Assembly: GCA_021800315.1 (NCBI GenBank)
Contig: JAJYZD010000113.1
Location: 1 to 10,902 of the forward strand
Length of the DNA: 10,902 nt
Origin: Bacillota bacterium
GTDB lineage: Bacteria; Bacillota; Desulfotomaculia; Desulfotomaculales; JAJYZD01
Direction: 5' to 3'
Shown: piece by piece, positions 1 through 6,710 of the stretch
Numbering within the stretch: position 1 is the stretch's first letter
Layout: every line of letters begins with the position of its first letter
Program-made: the position numbers and the translations under genes
The notes under the pieces: generated by a model
The model's input: only the letters and a program-made list of their open reading frames with translations
Database searches by the model: none
What the model was told of the DNA's origin: nothing

Positions 1-156
1 ATCAAGGAAGTGGCCGCGCGGGTAGGCGGCAGCGGCGGCGGGCGGCCGGAGATGGCCCAAGCCGGCGGGCGCGACCCGGCCCGGCTTCCCGAGGCGCTGG
101 CGCTGGTGTTCGATGCGGTAGGCCGCCTGGGTCCGGCCGGAAAAATGACTTCTTGA
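1..156 (+). CDS. alaS: Alanyl-tRNA synthetase, C-terminal fragment
   Basis: Only the last 51 codons are in the window; the frame is open from base 1 to TGA at 154-156. The translation carries the glycine-rich stretch GGSGGGRPEMAQAGG (residues 9-23 of the fragment), the hallmark of the AlaRS C-terminal DHHA1/C-Ala domain, which helps position tRNA-Ala after the catalytic and editing domains. It is followed by a short helical end (ALALVFDAVGRLG). AlaRS charges tRNA-Ala with alanine in the cytoplasm. The gene order alaS - ireB - ruvX - DUF1292 - mltG that follows is the usual Firmicutes arrangement and supports the call. The family's catalytic and editing parts lie left of the window and cannot be judged. 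Confidence 0.93.
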   Translation: MKEVAARVGGSGGGRPEMAQAGGRDPARLPEALALVFDAVGRLGPAGKMTS

Positions 157-245
157 CCGAACCCGGGCAATCGGCTTTTCCCGGCAGGATAATCCCGGGC
201 CAAGGTGGAATATAGGGCGGGGATATGTGTTTAGGGGTGGGTGCC

Positions 246-503
246 ATGGCAAGGGAAGTTCCCGAGGAAACCATGATGTACAGGGTTGTCGGGGAGGATG
301 CCGAAAAACCCCGGGACGTTCTGGAGGCCGTGTACAAGGCTCTGAAGGAAAGAGGGTACAACCCCATAAACCAGTTGGTGGGCTACCTGCTTTCCGGCGA
401 CCCGGCCTACATTACCAGTCATGGCAATGCCCGCGGACTGATTCGCAGGCTGGAGCGGGACGAGCTATTGGAAGAATTGGTCCGGGACTATCTTGAGGAT
501 TGA
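246..503 (+). CDS. ireB: IreB family regulatory phosphoprotein (UPF0297 / DUF965)
   Basis: An 85-residue protein with the strongly conserved family core: VLEAVYKALKERGYNPINQ, then VGYLLSGDPAYITSHGNAR and a charged C-terminal helix (LIRRLERDELLEELVRDYL). In Enterococcus, IreB is a substrate of the PASTA kinase IreK/PrkC and acts negatively on intrinsic cephalosporin resistance; phosphorylation occurs on N-terminal threonines. Here the only N-terminal threonine is Thr9. ATG 246 is chosen because GGGGTGGG lies 4 nt upstream and the length fits the family; an in-frame ATG at 225 would add seven residues with a poorly spaced ribosome site. It lies 89 nt after alaS and 22 nt before the next gene, so an operon is likely. 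The role in this organism is inferred from the family. Confidence 0.93.
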   Translation: MAREVPEETMMYRVVGEDAEKPRDVLEAVYKALKERGYNPINQLVGYLLSGDPAYITSHGNARGLIRRLERDELLEELVRDYLED

Positions 504-525
504 ACCGGTTTCGAGGGCAACCTGA

Positions 526-1473
526 ATGGAGTACCGCGTACTGGGCAACACCGGGATAAGGGTTTCCCGCCTGGCTTTCGGCAGCCTGACCATCGGGCCG
601 CTGCAGGCCGGATTACCCCTGGCCCGGGGGGCCGGGGTAATCCGTGCGGCTCTGGAGTTGGGCGTCAACTTCATTGATACGGCCGAGCTTTACGGTACCT
701 ACCCCTATATCAGGGAAGCCATCCGGGGAAGATCCCGCGACGTGGTCATAGCTTCCAAGTCGTATGCCTATACCAGGCAGGGTATGCGCGAGAGCCTGGA
801 TCGGGCCAGGCGTGAACTGGACCGCGACTACGTCGACATCTTCCTGTTGCACGAACAGGAGTCGGGTTTGACCATCCGCGGTCATGCGGCGGCGCTGGAC
901 TTCCTCCTGGAAGCCAAACAGGCCGGCCTGGTCCGGGCGGTGGGTCTTTCGACCCACTGGGTGCAGGCCGTAAGGGATGCGGCCTGGTTGGTCGAACTGG
1001 ACGTTTTGCACCCGCTGTTCAACGCGGCCGGCCTGGGTATCCGGGGCGGCACGGCGGACGACATGCTGGCGGCGGTAAGGGAGGCCTGTGCGGCCGGTAA
1101 AGGCGTCTACGCCATGAAGGCCCTTGGCGGCGGCAACCTGAAGTATCCGCCCCGGGACGCTTTTTCCTTCGTCCGCCGGCAGCGCGAGTTCGCCTCCGTG
1201 GCGGTGGGGATGCAGAGCGTGGCCGAGGTAAGGGCCAACGTGGCCCTGTTCTCCGACCGGGAGGTTCCGGACGATGTCCTGCGAGAGGTGGAGCGGATTC
1301 CCCGCCGGCTGGTCGCCGACGAAGGGTGTACGCTCTGTGGGACGTGTGTCGCATCCTGTCCCCAGAAAGTATTGCGGCTGGGCCCGCGCGGACCGGTTGT
1401 GGACGAGGGTGGGTGTCTCCACTGTGGCTATTGCGGGGCGGCCTGCCCCGAATTCCTGTTGCGGATCGTTTGA
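526..1473 (+). CDS. Aldo/keto reductase with C-terminal 2x[4Fe-4S] ferredoxin motifs
   Basis: A 315-residue protein. Residues 1 to about 255 form an aldo/keto reductase TIM barrel: the N-terminal YRVLGNTGIRVSRLAFGS is typical, and the catalytic tetrad can be read as Asp51 and Tyr56 (FIDTAELYG), Lys78 (IASKS) and His109 (FLLHEQ). The last 50 residues hold two CxxCxxCxxxC clusters, Cys268/271/274/278 and Cys297/300/303/307, as in bacterial ferredoxins, each able to bind a 4Fe-4S centre. AKRs usually reduce carbonyls with NAD(P)H; the Fe-S tail suggests electron exchange with ferredoxin-type partners, but the substrate cannot be read from the sequence. It sits between ireB and ruvX, 21 nt upstream of the latter, in an otherwise conserved cassette. 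ATG 526 has GAGGG about 8 nt upstream. Confidence 0.92.
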   Translation: MEYRVLGNTGIRVSRLAFGSLTIGPLQAGLPLARGAGVIRAALELGVNFIDTAELYGTYPYIREAIRGRSRDVVIASKSYAYTRQGMRESLDRARRELDRDYVDIFLLHEQESGLTIRGHAAALDFLLEAKQAGLVRAVGLSTHWVQAVRDAAWLVELDVLHPLFNAAGLGIRGGTADDMLAAVREACAAGKGVYAMKALGGGNLKYPPRDAFSFVRRQREFASVAVGMQSVAEVRANVALFSDREVPDDVLREVERIPRRLVADEGCTLCGTCVASCPQKVLRLGPRGPVVDEGGCLHCGYCGAACPEFLLRIV

Positions 1474-1494
1474 AAAGGACCGGGAGAGAAAAGA

Positions 1495-1902
1495 TTGCGT
1501 GTGATGGGCATAGATATAGGGGAACGGCGCATAGGTGTGGCCGTGAGCGATCCGCTGGGCATAACCGCCCAGGGGGTCGAAGTCATCGACCGCTCGGCCG
1601 TAGACCCCCTCGACCGCCTGAAAGAACTGGCCGGGCGGTACCGGCCGGAGAAAGTGGTTTTCGGGCTGCCGCGGCGCACCGACGGATCCCTGGGTGGTGA
1701 GGCTGAAAAGGCCACGGCCTTTGCCGGAGAAGTGGCGGGCGCTTTGTCGGTACCGGTGGTTCCCTGGGACGAGCGCTTGACCACCAGGGAAGCGGAGCGG
1801 GTCCTCATCGGCGCCGACGTGCGGCGGGCCAAGCGGCGCCTGGTGATTGACAAACTGGCCGCCGTACTCATTTTACAGGGATACCTGGACCGCGGCAGGT
1901 AA
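1495..1902 (+). CDS. ruvX: RuvX/YqgF, putative pre-16S rRNA nuclease / Holliday-junction-resolvase-like protein
   Basis: A 135-residue protein with the full YqgF signature: N-terminal MRVMGIDIGERRIGVAVSD (Asp7 is the first acidic residue of the RNase H-like fold), VVFGLPRRTDGSLGGEAE (55-71), PWDERLTTREA (90-100) and the C-terminal VIDKLAAVLILQGYLD with Asp119. The family has been tied to maturation of the 16S rRNA 5' end and to Holliday junction processing. A TTG start at 1495 is favoured: GGGAGAG lies about 7 nt upstream and the start gives the usual M-R-x-x-G-I-D beginning; GTG 1501 and ATG 1504 are later alternatives that would cut into this motif. It follows the aldo/keto reductase by 21 nt and is probably cotranscribed with it. 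Confidence 0.95.
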   Translation: MRVMGIDIGERRIGVAVSDPLGITAQGVEVIDRSAVDPLDRLKELAGRYRPEKVVFGLPRRTDGSLGGEAEKATAFAGEVAGALSVPVVPWDERLTTREAERVLIGADVRRAKRRLVIDKLAAVLILQGYLDRGR

Positions 1903-1915
1903 GGGCCTGGTTTTC

Positions 1916-1944
1916 TTGACAGAGGTTGTCCTTTAGGATAAAAT
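1916..1944 (+). promoter_or_regulatory. Sigma-A-type promoter for the DUF1292 gene
   Basis: TTGACA at 1916-1921 and TAAAAT at 1939-1944 are separated by exactly 17 bp. The -35 is a perfect consensus and the -10 is one base off. It lies just after the ruvX stop and about 30 nt before the DUF1292 start, so this gene can be transcribed independently of the alaS cluster. Confidence 0.75.
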
Positions 1945-1976
1945 GGGTTGGACCGTGAGAAGGGATGTGTTAATAT

Positions 1977-2312
1977 ATGCCCGGACAGGACGATGTCGTT
2001 ACATTGGTCGACGAAGATGGTGCCGAGCACGATTTTAACGTAATCGACGTTATCGAAGTTGACGAGTGCGAGTACGTGGTTTTGGAGCCGGCAGGCGAAG
2101 AATCCGGGGAAGCCATAATCCTCAAGTTCGTGCAGGACGAGGAGGGCAACGATCTCCTGGTGGACATCGAGGACGACGAGGAATGGGAAAAGGTGGCGGA
2201 TGCCTGGGGAGAGTTGAACGATTCGGATGAGGACGATGAGGACCTGGAAGACGATGAGTGTGAGGACGACGACGACGAGGACGAGGACGACCTGGACGAG
2301 GATGACGAATAG
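1977..2312 (+). CDS. DUF1292 family protein (YrzB-like) with hyperacidic C-terminal tail
   Basis: A 111-residue acidic protein. Residues 1-78 match the DUF1292 pattern: VVTLVDEDGAEHDFNVIDV, then ECEYVVLEP, EAIILKFVQDEEG and DIEDDEEWEKVADAW. The function of this widespread Firmicutes family is not established. Residues 82-111 are an extreme acidic tail (26 of 30 residues are Asp or Glu) which looks disordered. ATG 1977 is the only possible start because a stop lies two codons upstream in frame; AGAAGGGA sits about 11 nt before it, a rather distant ribosome site. Position between ruvX and mltG is conserved in Firmicutes. It has its own promoter upstream and a terminator downstream, so it may form a single-gene transcript. 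Confidence 0.9.
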   Translation: MPGQDDVVTLVDEDGAEHDFNVIDVIEVDECEYVVLEPAGEESGEAIILKFVQDEEGNDLLVDIEDDEEWEKVADAWGELNDSDEDDEDLEDDECEDDDDEDEDDLDEDDE

Positions 2313-2340
2313 GGTCCGGGACAACTGCGGGGAAACAAGG

Positions 2341-2365
2341 GGACAGGACGGCCTGTCCTTTTTTT
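2341..2365 (+). terminator. Rho-independent terminator after the DUF1292 gene
   Basis: GGACAGG (2341-2347), loop ACGG, CCTGTCC (2352-2358), followed directly by seven T residues (2359-2365). A perfect 7-bp stem plus T-tract is a textbook intrinsic terminator. Confidence 0.9.
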
Positions 2366-2379
2366 CGGCCCGCCTCCGG

Positions 2380-2408
2380 TTGTCGAAAACCGGCCGAACG
2401 AGTATAAT
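2380..2408 (+). promoter_or_regulatory. Sigma-A-type promoter for mltG
   Basis: TTGTCG (2380-2385), a 17-bp spacer and a perfect TATAAT (2403-2408). It lies just after the DUF1292 terminator and 36 nt before the mltG start codon. Confidence 0.75.
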
Positions 2409-2444
2409 GGACCAAAGTCAGGTTTCCGGAGTAAGGGGAAGGTT

Positions 2445-3482
2445 GTGAGACCGGCGGTATCGTTCGGGTCGGCCGCCACTCCCGCCCGCAGGACGGCGCT
2501 GGGTATTGTTCTGGCCATCTTGCTGGGGCTGGGGTGGGCCGTCCTTTACATTAACGCTCTTTTTGCCCCCAGGGCCCTGGCCGGCCCGGTGTCCCTGAGC
2601 ATCCCTACCGCCGCGTCGTCGCGGGAGGTGGCCGGGTTGCTTTACCGCCGGGGTCTGATCGCGAGCCCCTGGGTGTTCGATGTGTACGTCCGGGTGCGGC
2701 GCGTCGACGAGTCCATCAAGCCCGGGTTCTACAGGTTCGGCACCGGGCTGTCCCTGCCCCGGCTGACCGATACGCTGGTGGCCGGGCCGCCGTCGATCCT
2801 GGTAACCATACCGGGCGGCTTAACGGTGGACCAGATCGCTTCCTACCTGGCCGCCAGGGGACTGGTCGACAAGGCCCATTTTTTGCGCGATGCCGCCGAC
2901 GAGCGGTTCAACTACGGTTTTTTGAAGGGAGTGCCCGCAGGTCCGGGCCGGCTGGAGGGTTTTCTCTATCCCGATTCTTACCTGGTCGCGGACGGACCCA
3001 ACCAGTCCGATACGATCATCAACATGATGCTGCGGCGTTTTGAGCAGGAAGAAGTCAAGCTGGACTACGCCCCCAAGGCGAAGGCGGAAGGTCTCACCGT
3101 GCGGCAGGCCGTTACGGTCGCCTCCATCGTGGAAAGGGAAGCCCAAAAGAACGACCAGCGGGCCGAGGTGGCCGGGGTGATCATGAACCGGCTGAAGCTG
3201 AACATGCCCATCCAGAGCGACGCCACGGTCCGGTACGCCTTAGGCACCCATGCCGCCGACCTTCCTCCCGGCGCCTTCAAGGTTGCATCCCCCTACAATA
3301 CGTATCTCCATGCCGGGTTGCCGCCCGGTCCCATCGCTTCGGCGGGTGAGGCATCCCTCCTGGCCTCCGTGCAACCGGCTCGTACCTCCGACCTGTACTT
3401 TCTGGCCAAACCCGACGGGACGCTGGTGTTCTCCTCCACCCTGGCCGGGCAGAACGCCAACAGCAACCGCTACTTAAAGTGA
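2445..3482 (+). CDS. mltG: Endolytic murein transglycosylase MltG (YceG-like)
   Basis: A 345-residue protein. Residues 17-40 are one hydrophobic transmembrane helix after a short basic cytoplasmic end, so the catalytic part is outside the membrane. Conserved YceG/MltG blocks follow: IPGGLTVDQIASYLAARGL (LysM-like region), LEGFLYPDSYLV (170-181), VASIVEREAQ (225-234), VIMNRLKLNMPIQSDATVRYAL (245-266, in two adjoining blocks), PYNTYLHAGLPPGPIA (283-298) and LYFLAKPDGTLVFS near the end. Glu230 in ASIVERE is the likely catalytic glutamate. The enzyme cleaves nascent glycan strands near the membrane and is thought to set strand length. GTG 2445 is used, with AAGGGGAAGG just upstream. A class B PBP gene follows 75 nt later, which suits a joint role in wall synthesis. 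Confidence 0.95.
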   Translation: MRPAVSFGSAATPARRTALGIVLAILLGLGWAVLYINALFAPRALAGPVSLSIPTAASSREVAGLLYRRGLIASPWVFDVYVRVRRVDESIKPGFYRFGTGLSLPRLTDTLVAGPPSILVTIPGGLTVDQIASYLAARGLVDKAHFLRDAADERFNYGFLKGVPAGPGRLEGFLYPDSYLVADGPNQSDTIINMMLRRFEQEEVKLDYAPKAKAEGLTVRQAVTVASIVEREAQKNDQRAEVAGVIMNRLKLNMPIQSDATVRYALGTHAADLPPGAFKVASPYNTYLHAGLPPGPIASAGEASLLASVQPARTSDLYFLAKPDGTLVFSSTLAGQNANSNRYLK

Positions 3483-3487
3483 TTTCT

Positions 3488-3513
3488 CCCCGGGGCAAGC
3501 CCGCGGGGGTTTC
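3488..3513 (+). terminator. Probable terminator after mltG
   Basis: CCCCG (3488-3492) pairs with CGGGG (3504-3508), and inside it GGGC can pair with GCCC, giving a GC-rich hairpin with one bulged G. It is followed by a short T-rich stretch (GTTTCT). The T-tract is weak, so read-through into the PBP gene is possible. Confidence 0.5.
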
Positions 3514-3557
3514 TAAAACCGGTTTATAAAAGGCACCAATCGCCCATACTAGGGAAA

Positions 3558-5270
3558 ATGTGGGAGGTTGGTGTTTTTAGCGTGCGGCGCCGCAAACGTC
3601 TTTTTTTTACGGGGGTTCTGGCCGGCATGGCTGGTCTGGCCCTGGTTGGCCGCCTGGCCTGGATCCAGTTGGCCATGGGACCGCAACTGGCCGCCGCCGC
3701 GCTGGCGCAGGTCAGCCGCTCCGTGCCGCTGGAGGCGGTACCCCGGGGCGGCATTCTGGACGACAACCTCGTACCCCTTACCGGTGAATACCGGGCGGAC
3801 CGGCTGGTGGTCTTTCCAGACCTGGTCGCTCATCCCGTCGCGGATGCCGCCGTCCTGGCCCCGCTTCTCAAGGTCGACCCGGAGGTCCTGGCCCGGGACC
3901 TGGCGGGTGCGCCCCATGTCCTGACCTACCCGGTGGACCGGTCGGTCAGGCAGGCGGTCGGCGGTCTGAACGATCCGGGTCTCAAAGTGGACAGGGTGAC
4001 CTACCGGGATGGTCCGGACGCCCTGGCGGTGCACCTGACCGGTTACCTGGGGCCGCCGGAGAATCAAGCCGAGGCCGCCGGGGTCGCGCCGGGAGGGGAC
4101 CTGGTGGGGCTGTCAGGTCTGGAAAGATATTACAACCAGGACCTGGAAGACGGCACCGCCCGGCGGTACGCCCGGGAATTCATTGATGCCGACGGCCGTC
4201 CGCTGGGCGTCGTCGATACCCGGGACGCCGATCCCGGGCGCAGGAACGTGGTGCTGACCATCGACTCCGGAGTGCAGGCAACCGTGGAACGGATCATGGA
4301 TAAAGACGTCCCCAAAGGGGCGGTGGTGGTGTTGGACGCCGCCACGGGCGACGTCCTGGCGATGGCCAGCCGCCCTACCTTCCAACCGGACCGGGTCGGG
4401 GACTATCTCGGTTCGCCGGCCGCGGGCAACGTCTTCGTCAACCGCGCCCTGGCCCTGTATCCGCCCGGTTCGGTGTTCAAGATCGCGGTGGCGGCGGCGG
4501 CCCTCAACGAAGGGGTGGCCACCCCTCATACCCTGTTTTTTGACCGGGGGGCGCGGGCCACGCCGGTTCCCGACTGGTACAAGCCGGGCTTCGGCCTCAT
4601 CGACTTCAATCACGCTTTCGCCGAATCGGTGAACCCGTTCTTCGCCAAGCTGGGCCTGGAATTGGGCGCCGGCAGGTTGATCGGTTACGCCGAGCGGTTC
4701 GGCCTGGCCGACCAATCCCCAGCCGGATACCGGGTGCCGGCGGACGCCCGGCAGAACTGGTCCCTGGTGGCCGCCCCGGACAACCTGGTCAACAGCAGTA
4801 TCGGCCAGGGTCCCGTCCTGGTCAGCCCGCTCCAGGTGGCGGCTATGACGGAGGCGGTCGTCAACAAAGGGGTTTACGTTCAGCCGCGCCTGGTGAAGGC
4901 CGTGGTGCGGGACGACGGGCGCGTGGTGGAAACCCCGGCCCGGGTTCCGGCATCACGGGTGATCGGCCTGCCGGCCGACCGGGAACTTCTGGCCATGATG
5001 CGCCTGGTTACGACGTCGGGAACGGGCCGGGATGCCGACGTGCCGGGCTGGGGGAGCGCCGGTAAAACCGGCACGGCCCAGACCGGAACCGAGGGTACGC
5101 CCGACGACGCCTGGTTCGCCGGATTCGCTCCCTGGCCCAACGCCCGCTATGTGGCGGTAGTTTTGGTCCAGGGGGGTACCGACGGGGGCGTCGACGCGGG
5201 GAGCGTTTTCCGGCTCCTGATGGAGAGTCTGCTGAACGGGAAGGAGGGGGCGAAATTGTTGACACAATAG
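3558..5270 (+). CDS. Class B penicillin-binding protein (D,D-transpeptidase)
   Basis: A 570-residue membrane-anchored transpeptidase that cross-links peptidoglycan stem peptides. Residues 14-38 form the single transmembrane helix. The dimerisation region begins with VPRGGILDDN (61-70), and the transpeptidase domain contains all three penicillin-binding motifs: SVFK with Ser305 and Lys308, SVN at 357-359, and KTGTAQ starting at Lys503. Order and spacing are normal for PBP2/FtsI-type enzymes; no PASTA domains are present. ATG 3558 gives the longest reading but its ribosome site (AGGGA) is only 2 nt away. GTG 3582, with GGGAGG 14 nt upstream and the start MRRRKRLFF, is a real alternative. Located after mltG and likely functionally coupled to it. 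The specific role (elongation, division or sporulation) cannot be decided. Confidence 0.93.
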   Translation: MWEVGVFSVRRRKRLFFTGVLAGMAGLALVGRLAWIQLAMGPQLAAAALAQVSRSVPLEAVPRGGILDDNLVPLTGEYRADRLVVFPDLVAHPVADAAVLAPLLKVDPEVLARDLAGAPHVLTYPVDRSVRQAVGGLNDPGLKVDRVTYRDGPDALAVHLTGYLGPPENQAEAAGVAPGGDLVGLSGLERYYNQDLEDGTARRYAREFIDADGRPLGVVDTRDADPGRRNVVLTIDSGVQATVERIMDKDVPKGAVVVLDAATGDVLAMASRPTFQPDRVGDYLGSPAAGNVFVNRALALYPPGSVFKIAVAAAALNEGVATPHTLFFDRGARATPVPDWYKPGFGLIDFNHAFAESVNPFFAKLGLELGAGRLIGYAERFGLADQSPAGYRVPADARQNWSLVAAPDNLVNSSIGQGPVLVSPLQVAAMTEAVVNKGVYVQPRLVKAVVRDDGRVVETPARVPASRVIGLPADRELLAMMRLVTTSGTGRDADVPGWGSAGKTGTAQTGTEGTPDDAWFAGFAPWPNARYVAVVLVQGGTDGGVDAGSVFRLLMESLLNGKEGAKLLTQ

Positions 5271-5287
5271 TATAAATATAATAGAAT
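5259..5287 (+). promoter_or_regulatory. Promoter for the triple-HTH regulator, overlapping the PBP stop codon
   Basis: TTGACA (5259-5264), a 17-bp spacer and TAGAAT (5282-5287); an overlapping TATAAT occurs at 5277-5282. The -35 lies in the last codons of the PBP gene. ATTGT-tgac-ACAAT (5255-5268) forms a short inverted repeat over the -35, a possible operator. Confidence 0.7.
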
Positions 5288-5319
5288 AACAGCAGAAATT
5301 TTGTCCGGGGTACCCGGGG

Positions 5320-5357
5320 CACCCGCCGGAAATGGCCGGGGTTGGTCCCGGCGGGTG
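5320..5357 (+). repeat. Inverted repeat in the regulator's leader
   Basis: CACCCGCCGG (5320-5329) and CCGGCGGGTG (5348-5357) are perfect 10-bp complements with an 18-nt loop, located between the promoter and the preferred TTG start of the regulator. No T-tract follows. It may be an mRNA hairpin affecting translation or a protein-binding site. Confidence 0.6.
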
Positions 5358-5375
5358 GGGGAAAGGCGGAGTGCT

Positions 5376-6143
5376 TTGAACGTCAAGGGAGCTCAGATAA
5401 GGTCGCTGCGCGAGGAACGCGGTTATACCCTGCAGGACCTGGCCCGCAAGGCCAGCCTTTCGCTGTCGTACCTGAGCGAAATTGAACGGGGATCGAAAAG
5501 GCCGTCGCTGAAGACGATTGACAAACTGGCCGGAGCCCTGAACGTGGGCAAGAACCAGTTGGTCGACGGCGACATGGTGGAGTTGAGCCTGTCGCTGGGG
5601 GATAAGGTCCGCTTGATGCGGACCGAAAAAAACCTTTCCCTGCAGGATCTGGCCCACAAGGCCGGTATTTCGCTCTCCTATCTCAGTGAAATCGAACGCG
5701 GAACGGTTTATCCGGCCCTTTCCACCCTCAGGCGGATCGCCGAGGGGCTGGAGGTGCCGGCGTCCACCATCATCGGCCAGGAGGGATCCCTCGGTCACCG
5801 GCTGAAGTCACTGCGCGAGGAGTACGGATTGACCCAGGCCCAACTGGCCAACCTGGCCGGCGTTACGGCCGGTTTGATCGGGCAGATCGAACAGGGCAAG
5901 GTACAGCCGTCGCTTAAGACTTTGGAGAAGCTGTCCGAAGTCATGGGGGTTTCCACCTGCTACTTCATTATGGAACAAGGCGCGGTGGACCAGTTAGTCA
6001 ACCTCATGAATCCGGAACTGCGCGAGTTGCTCATGCACTCTAACGTCCAGGCGGTTATGGGTCTCATTGGGAATTTGAGTCAGAAGGAACTTCAGTTTAT
6101 TCTGAATTTTATCCAAATGTTCAAAAAGGCGGACCTGTCCTAG
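5376..6143 (+). CDS. Transcriptional regulator with three consecutive XRE-type HTH domains
   Basis: A 255-residue protein with three Cro/C1-type helix-turn-helix domains in a row: about residues 5-62 (IRSLREERGYTLQDLARKA ... LSYLSEIERG), 74-131 (VRLMRTEKNLSLQDLAHKA ... LSYLSEIERG) and 139-196 (LKSLREEYGLTQAQLANLA ... LIGQIEQG). The first two share the recognition region SLSYLSEIERG; the third has diverged (TAGLIGQIEQG). Residues 204-253 form a helical tail (LRELLMHSNVQAVMGLIGNLSQKELQFILNFI) without a recognisable ligand domain, possibly for oligomerisation. TTG 5376 is preferred because GGAG is 4 nt upstream and the homologous domain starts at once; a TTG at 5301 would add 25 low-complexity residues. 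It has its own promoter. Targets are unknown; the neighbouring PBP and thioredoxin are candidates only by position. Confidence 0.9.
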   Translation: MNVKGAQIRSLREERGYTLQDLARKASLSLSYLSEIERGSKRPSLKTIDKLAGALNVGKNQLVDGDMVELSLSLGDKVRLMRTEKNLSLQDLAHKAGISLSYLSEIERGTVYPALSTLRRIAEGLEVPASTIIGQEGSLGHRLKSLREEYGLTQAQLANLAGVTAGLIGQIEQGKVQPSLKTLEKLSEVMGVSTCYFIMEQGAVDQLVNLMNPELRELLMHSNVQAVMGLIGNLSQKELQFILNFIQMFKKADLS

Positions 6144-6155
6144 GGAAATGTTCGG

Positions 6156-6189
6156 GAATCCAGCCTTGGGAGGCTTGTACGGGGGATTC
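6156..6189 (+). repeat. Nested inverted repeat after the XRE gene
   Basis: GAATCC (6156-6161) pairs with GGATTC (6184-6189), and inside it AGCC pairs with GGCT. It lies 13 nt after the XRE stop, where a terminator would be expected, but no T-tract follows. Confidence 0.4.
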
Positions 6190-6208
6190 GCCGGCGTGTA
6201 ATTTCCGG

Positions 6209-6237
6209 TTGCCTCGCGCCCGGATGTGTATTATTAT
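6209..6237 (+). promoter_or_regulatory. Possible promoter for thioredoxin
   Basis: TTGCCT (6209-6214), a 17-bp spacer and TATTAT (6232-6237) within the AT-rich run TATTATTATTATTAC. This run is flanked by GTGTA and TACAC, which can pair, and CGGGGTAACCCCG follows at 6245-6257. The start codon is about 100 nt downstream. Confidence 0.4.
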
Positions 6238-6340
6238 TATTACACGGGGTAACCCCGGCGCGGTGTATGTGAGACTGACAGCGTGCGGCTCTCCCGTGGA
6301 CAAGGCCGGGAAAAGGGCGCCGGAAAGGGTAGGTGGCACT

Positions 6341-6664
6341 GTGGCGTTACATTTGACCGATGCTAATTTCGAGGAAGAGGTGATAAACGCAAGCCAACCG
6401 GTGCTGGTCGACTTCTGGGCACCCTGGTGTGGTCCGTGCCGGAGCATGGGTCCGATCATCGATGATTTGGAGAACGAATTCACCGGCCAGGTGAAGATAG
6501 CCAAGGTTAACGTGGATGACAACCATTCGGTGGCGGCCAAGTTCGGGGTCATGAGCATCCCCACTTTGATCTTCTTCAAGAAGGGTGCCGTGGCGGGTCA
6601 GGTCGTAGGGTATACGCCCAAGGCGGTCTTGGCCAAGAAATTGGAGAACCTGCTGGAAGATTAA
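6341..6664 (+). CDS. trxA: Thioredoxin
   Basis: A 107-residue protein that matches the classical thioredoxin fold and length. The active site WAPWCGPCR is intact, preceded by VLVDFWAPW and followed by VKIAKVNVDDN, the cis-proline motif MSIPTLIFF and a C-terminal helix. It reduces protein disulfides in the cytoplasm, normally recharged by thioredoxin reductase (not in this window). GTG 6341 is chosen: AGGTGG and GGAAAGGG lie just upstream and VALHLTDANFEEEV is the normal N-terminus; the frame is open further upstream but that part is not thioredoxin-like. It converges with a selenocysteine-type glutaredoxin gene on the other strand, 120 nt away. Confidence 0.95.
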   Translation: MALHLTDANFEEEVINASQPVLVDFWAPWCGPCRSMGPIIDDLENEFTGQVKIAKVNVDDNHSVAAKFGVMSIPTLIFFKKGAVAGQVVGYTPKAVLAKKLENLLED

Positions 6665-6675
6665 GAGGCCCGAAA

Positions 6676-6708
6676 CGAGAAGCCCCCTGCCACGCAGGGG
6701 GCTTCTCG
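6676..6708. repeat. Strong 15-bp hairpin between convergent thioredoxin and glutaredoxin genes
   Basis: CGAGAAGCCCCCTGC (6676-6690) and its exact complement (6694-6708) flank a 3-nt CAC loop. It sits 11 nt after the thioredoxin stop and is probably its transcription end or 3' stabilising structure. No T-tract follows directly in either direction (on + it is followed by GCTAAAAAAAGA), so it is not a canonical intrinsic terminator. Confidence 0.75.
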
Positions 6709-6710
6709 GC

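Noticed and set aside
153..193. Promoter TTGACC ... GATAAT between alaS and ireB
   Set aside because: The spacer would be about 29 bp, far outside the workable range.
613..1422. 269-codon open frame on the - strand
   Set aside because: It is antisense to the aldo/keto reductase, whose catalytic and Fe-S motifs are intact; a shadow of GC-rich codon usage.
5301..5375. Longer N-terminus for the triple-HTH regulator from TTG 5301
   Set aside because: It adds 25 Gly/Pro/Arg-rich residues covering an inverted repeat and lies only about 14 nt past the -10; TTG 5376 has a ribosome site and a normal HTH start.
4953..5798. 281-codon open frame on the - strand
   Set aside because: It spans the antisense of the PBP 3' end and the HTH gene and shows no domain; the + strand genes explain the region.
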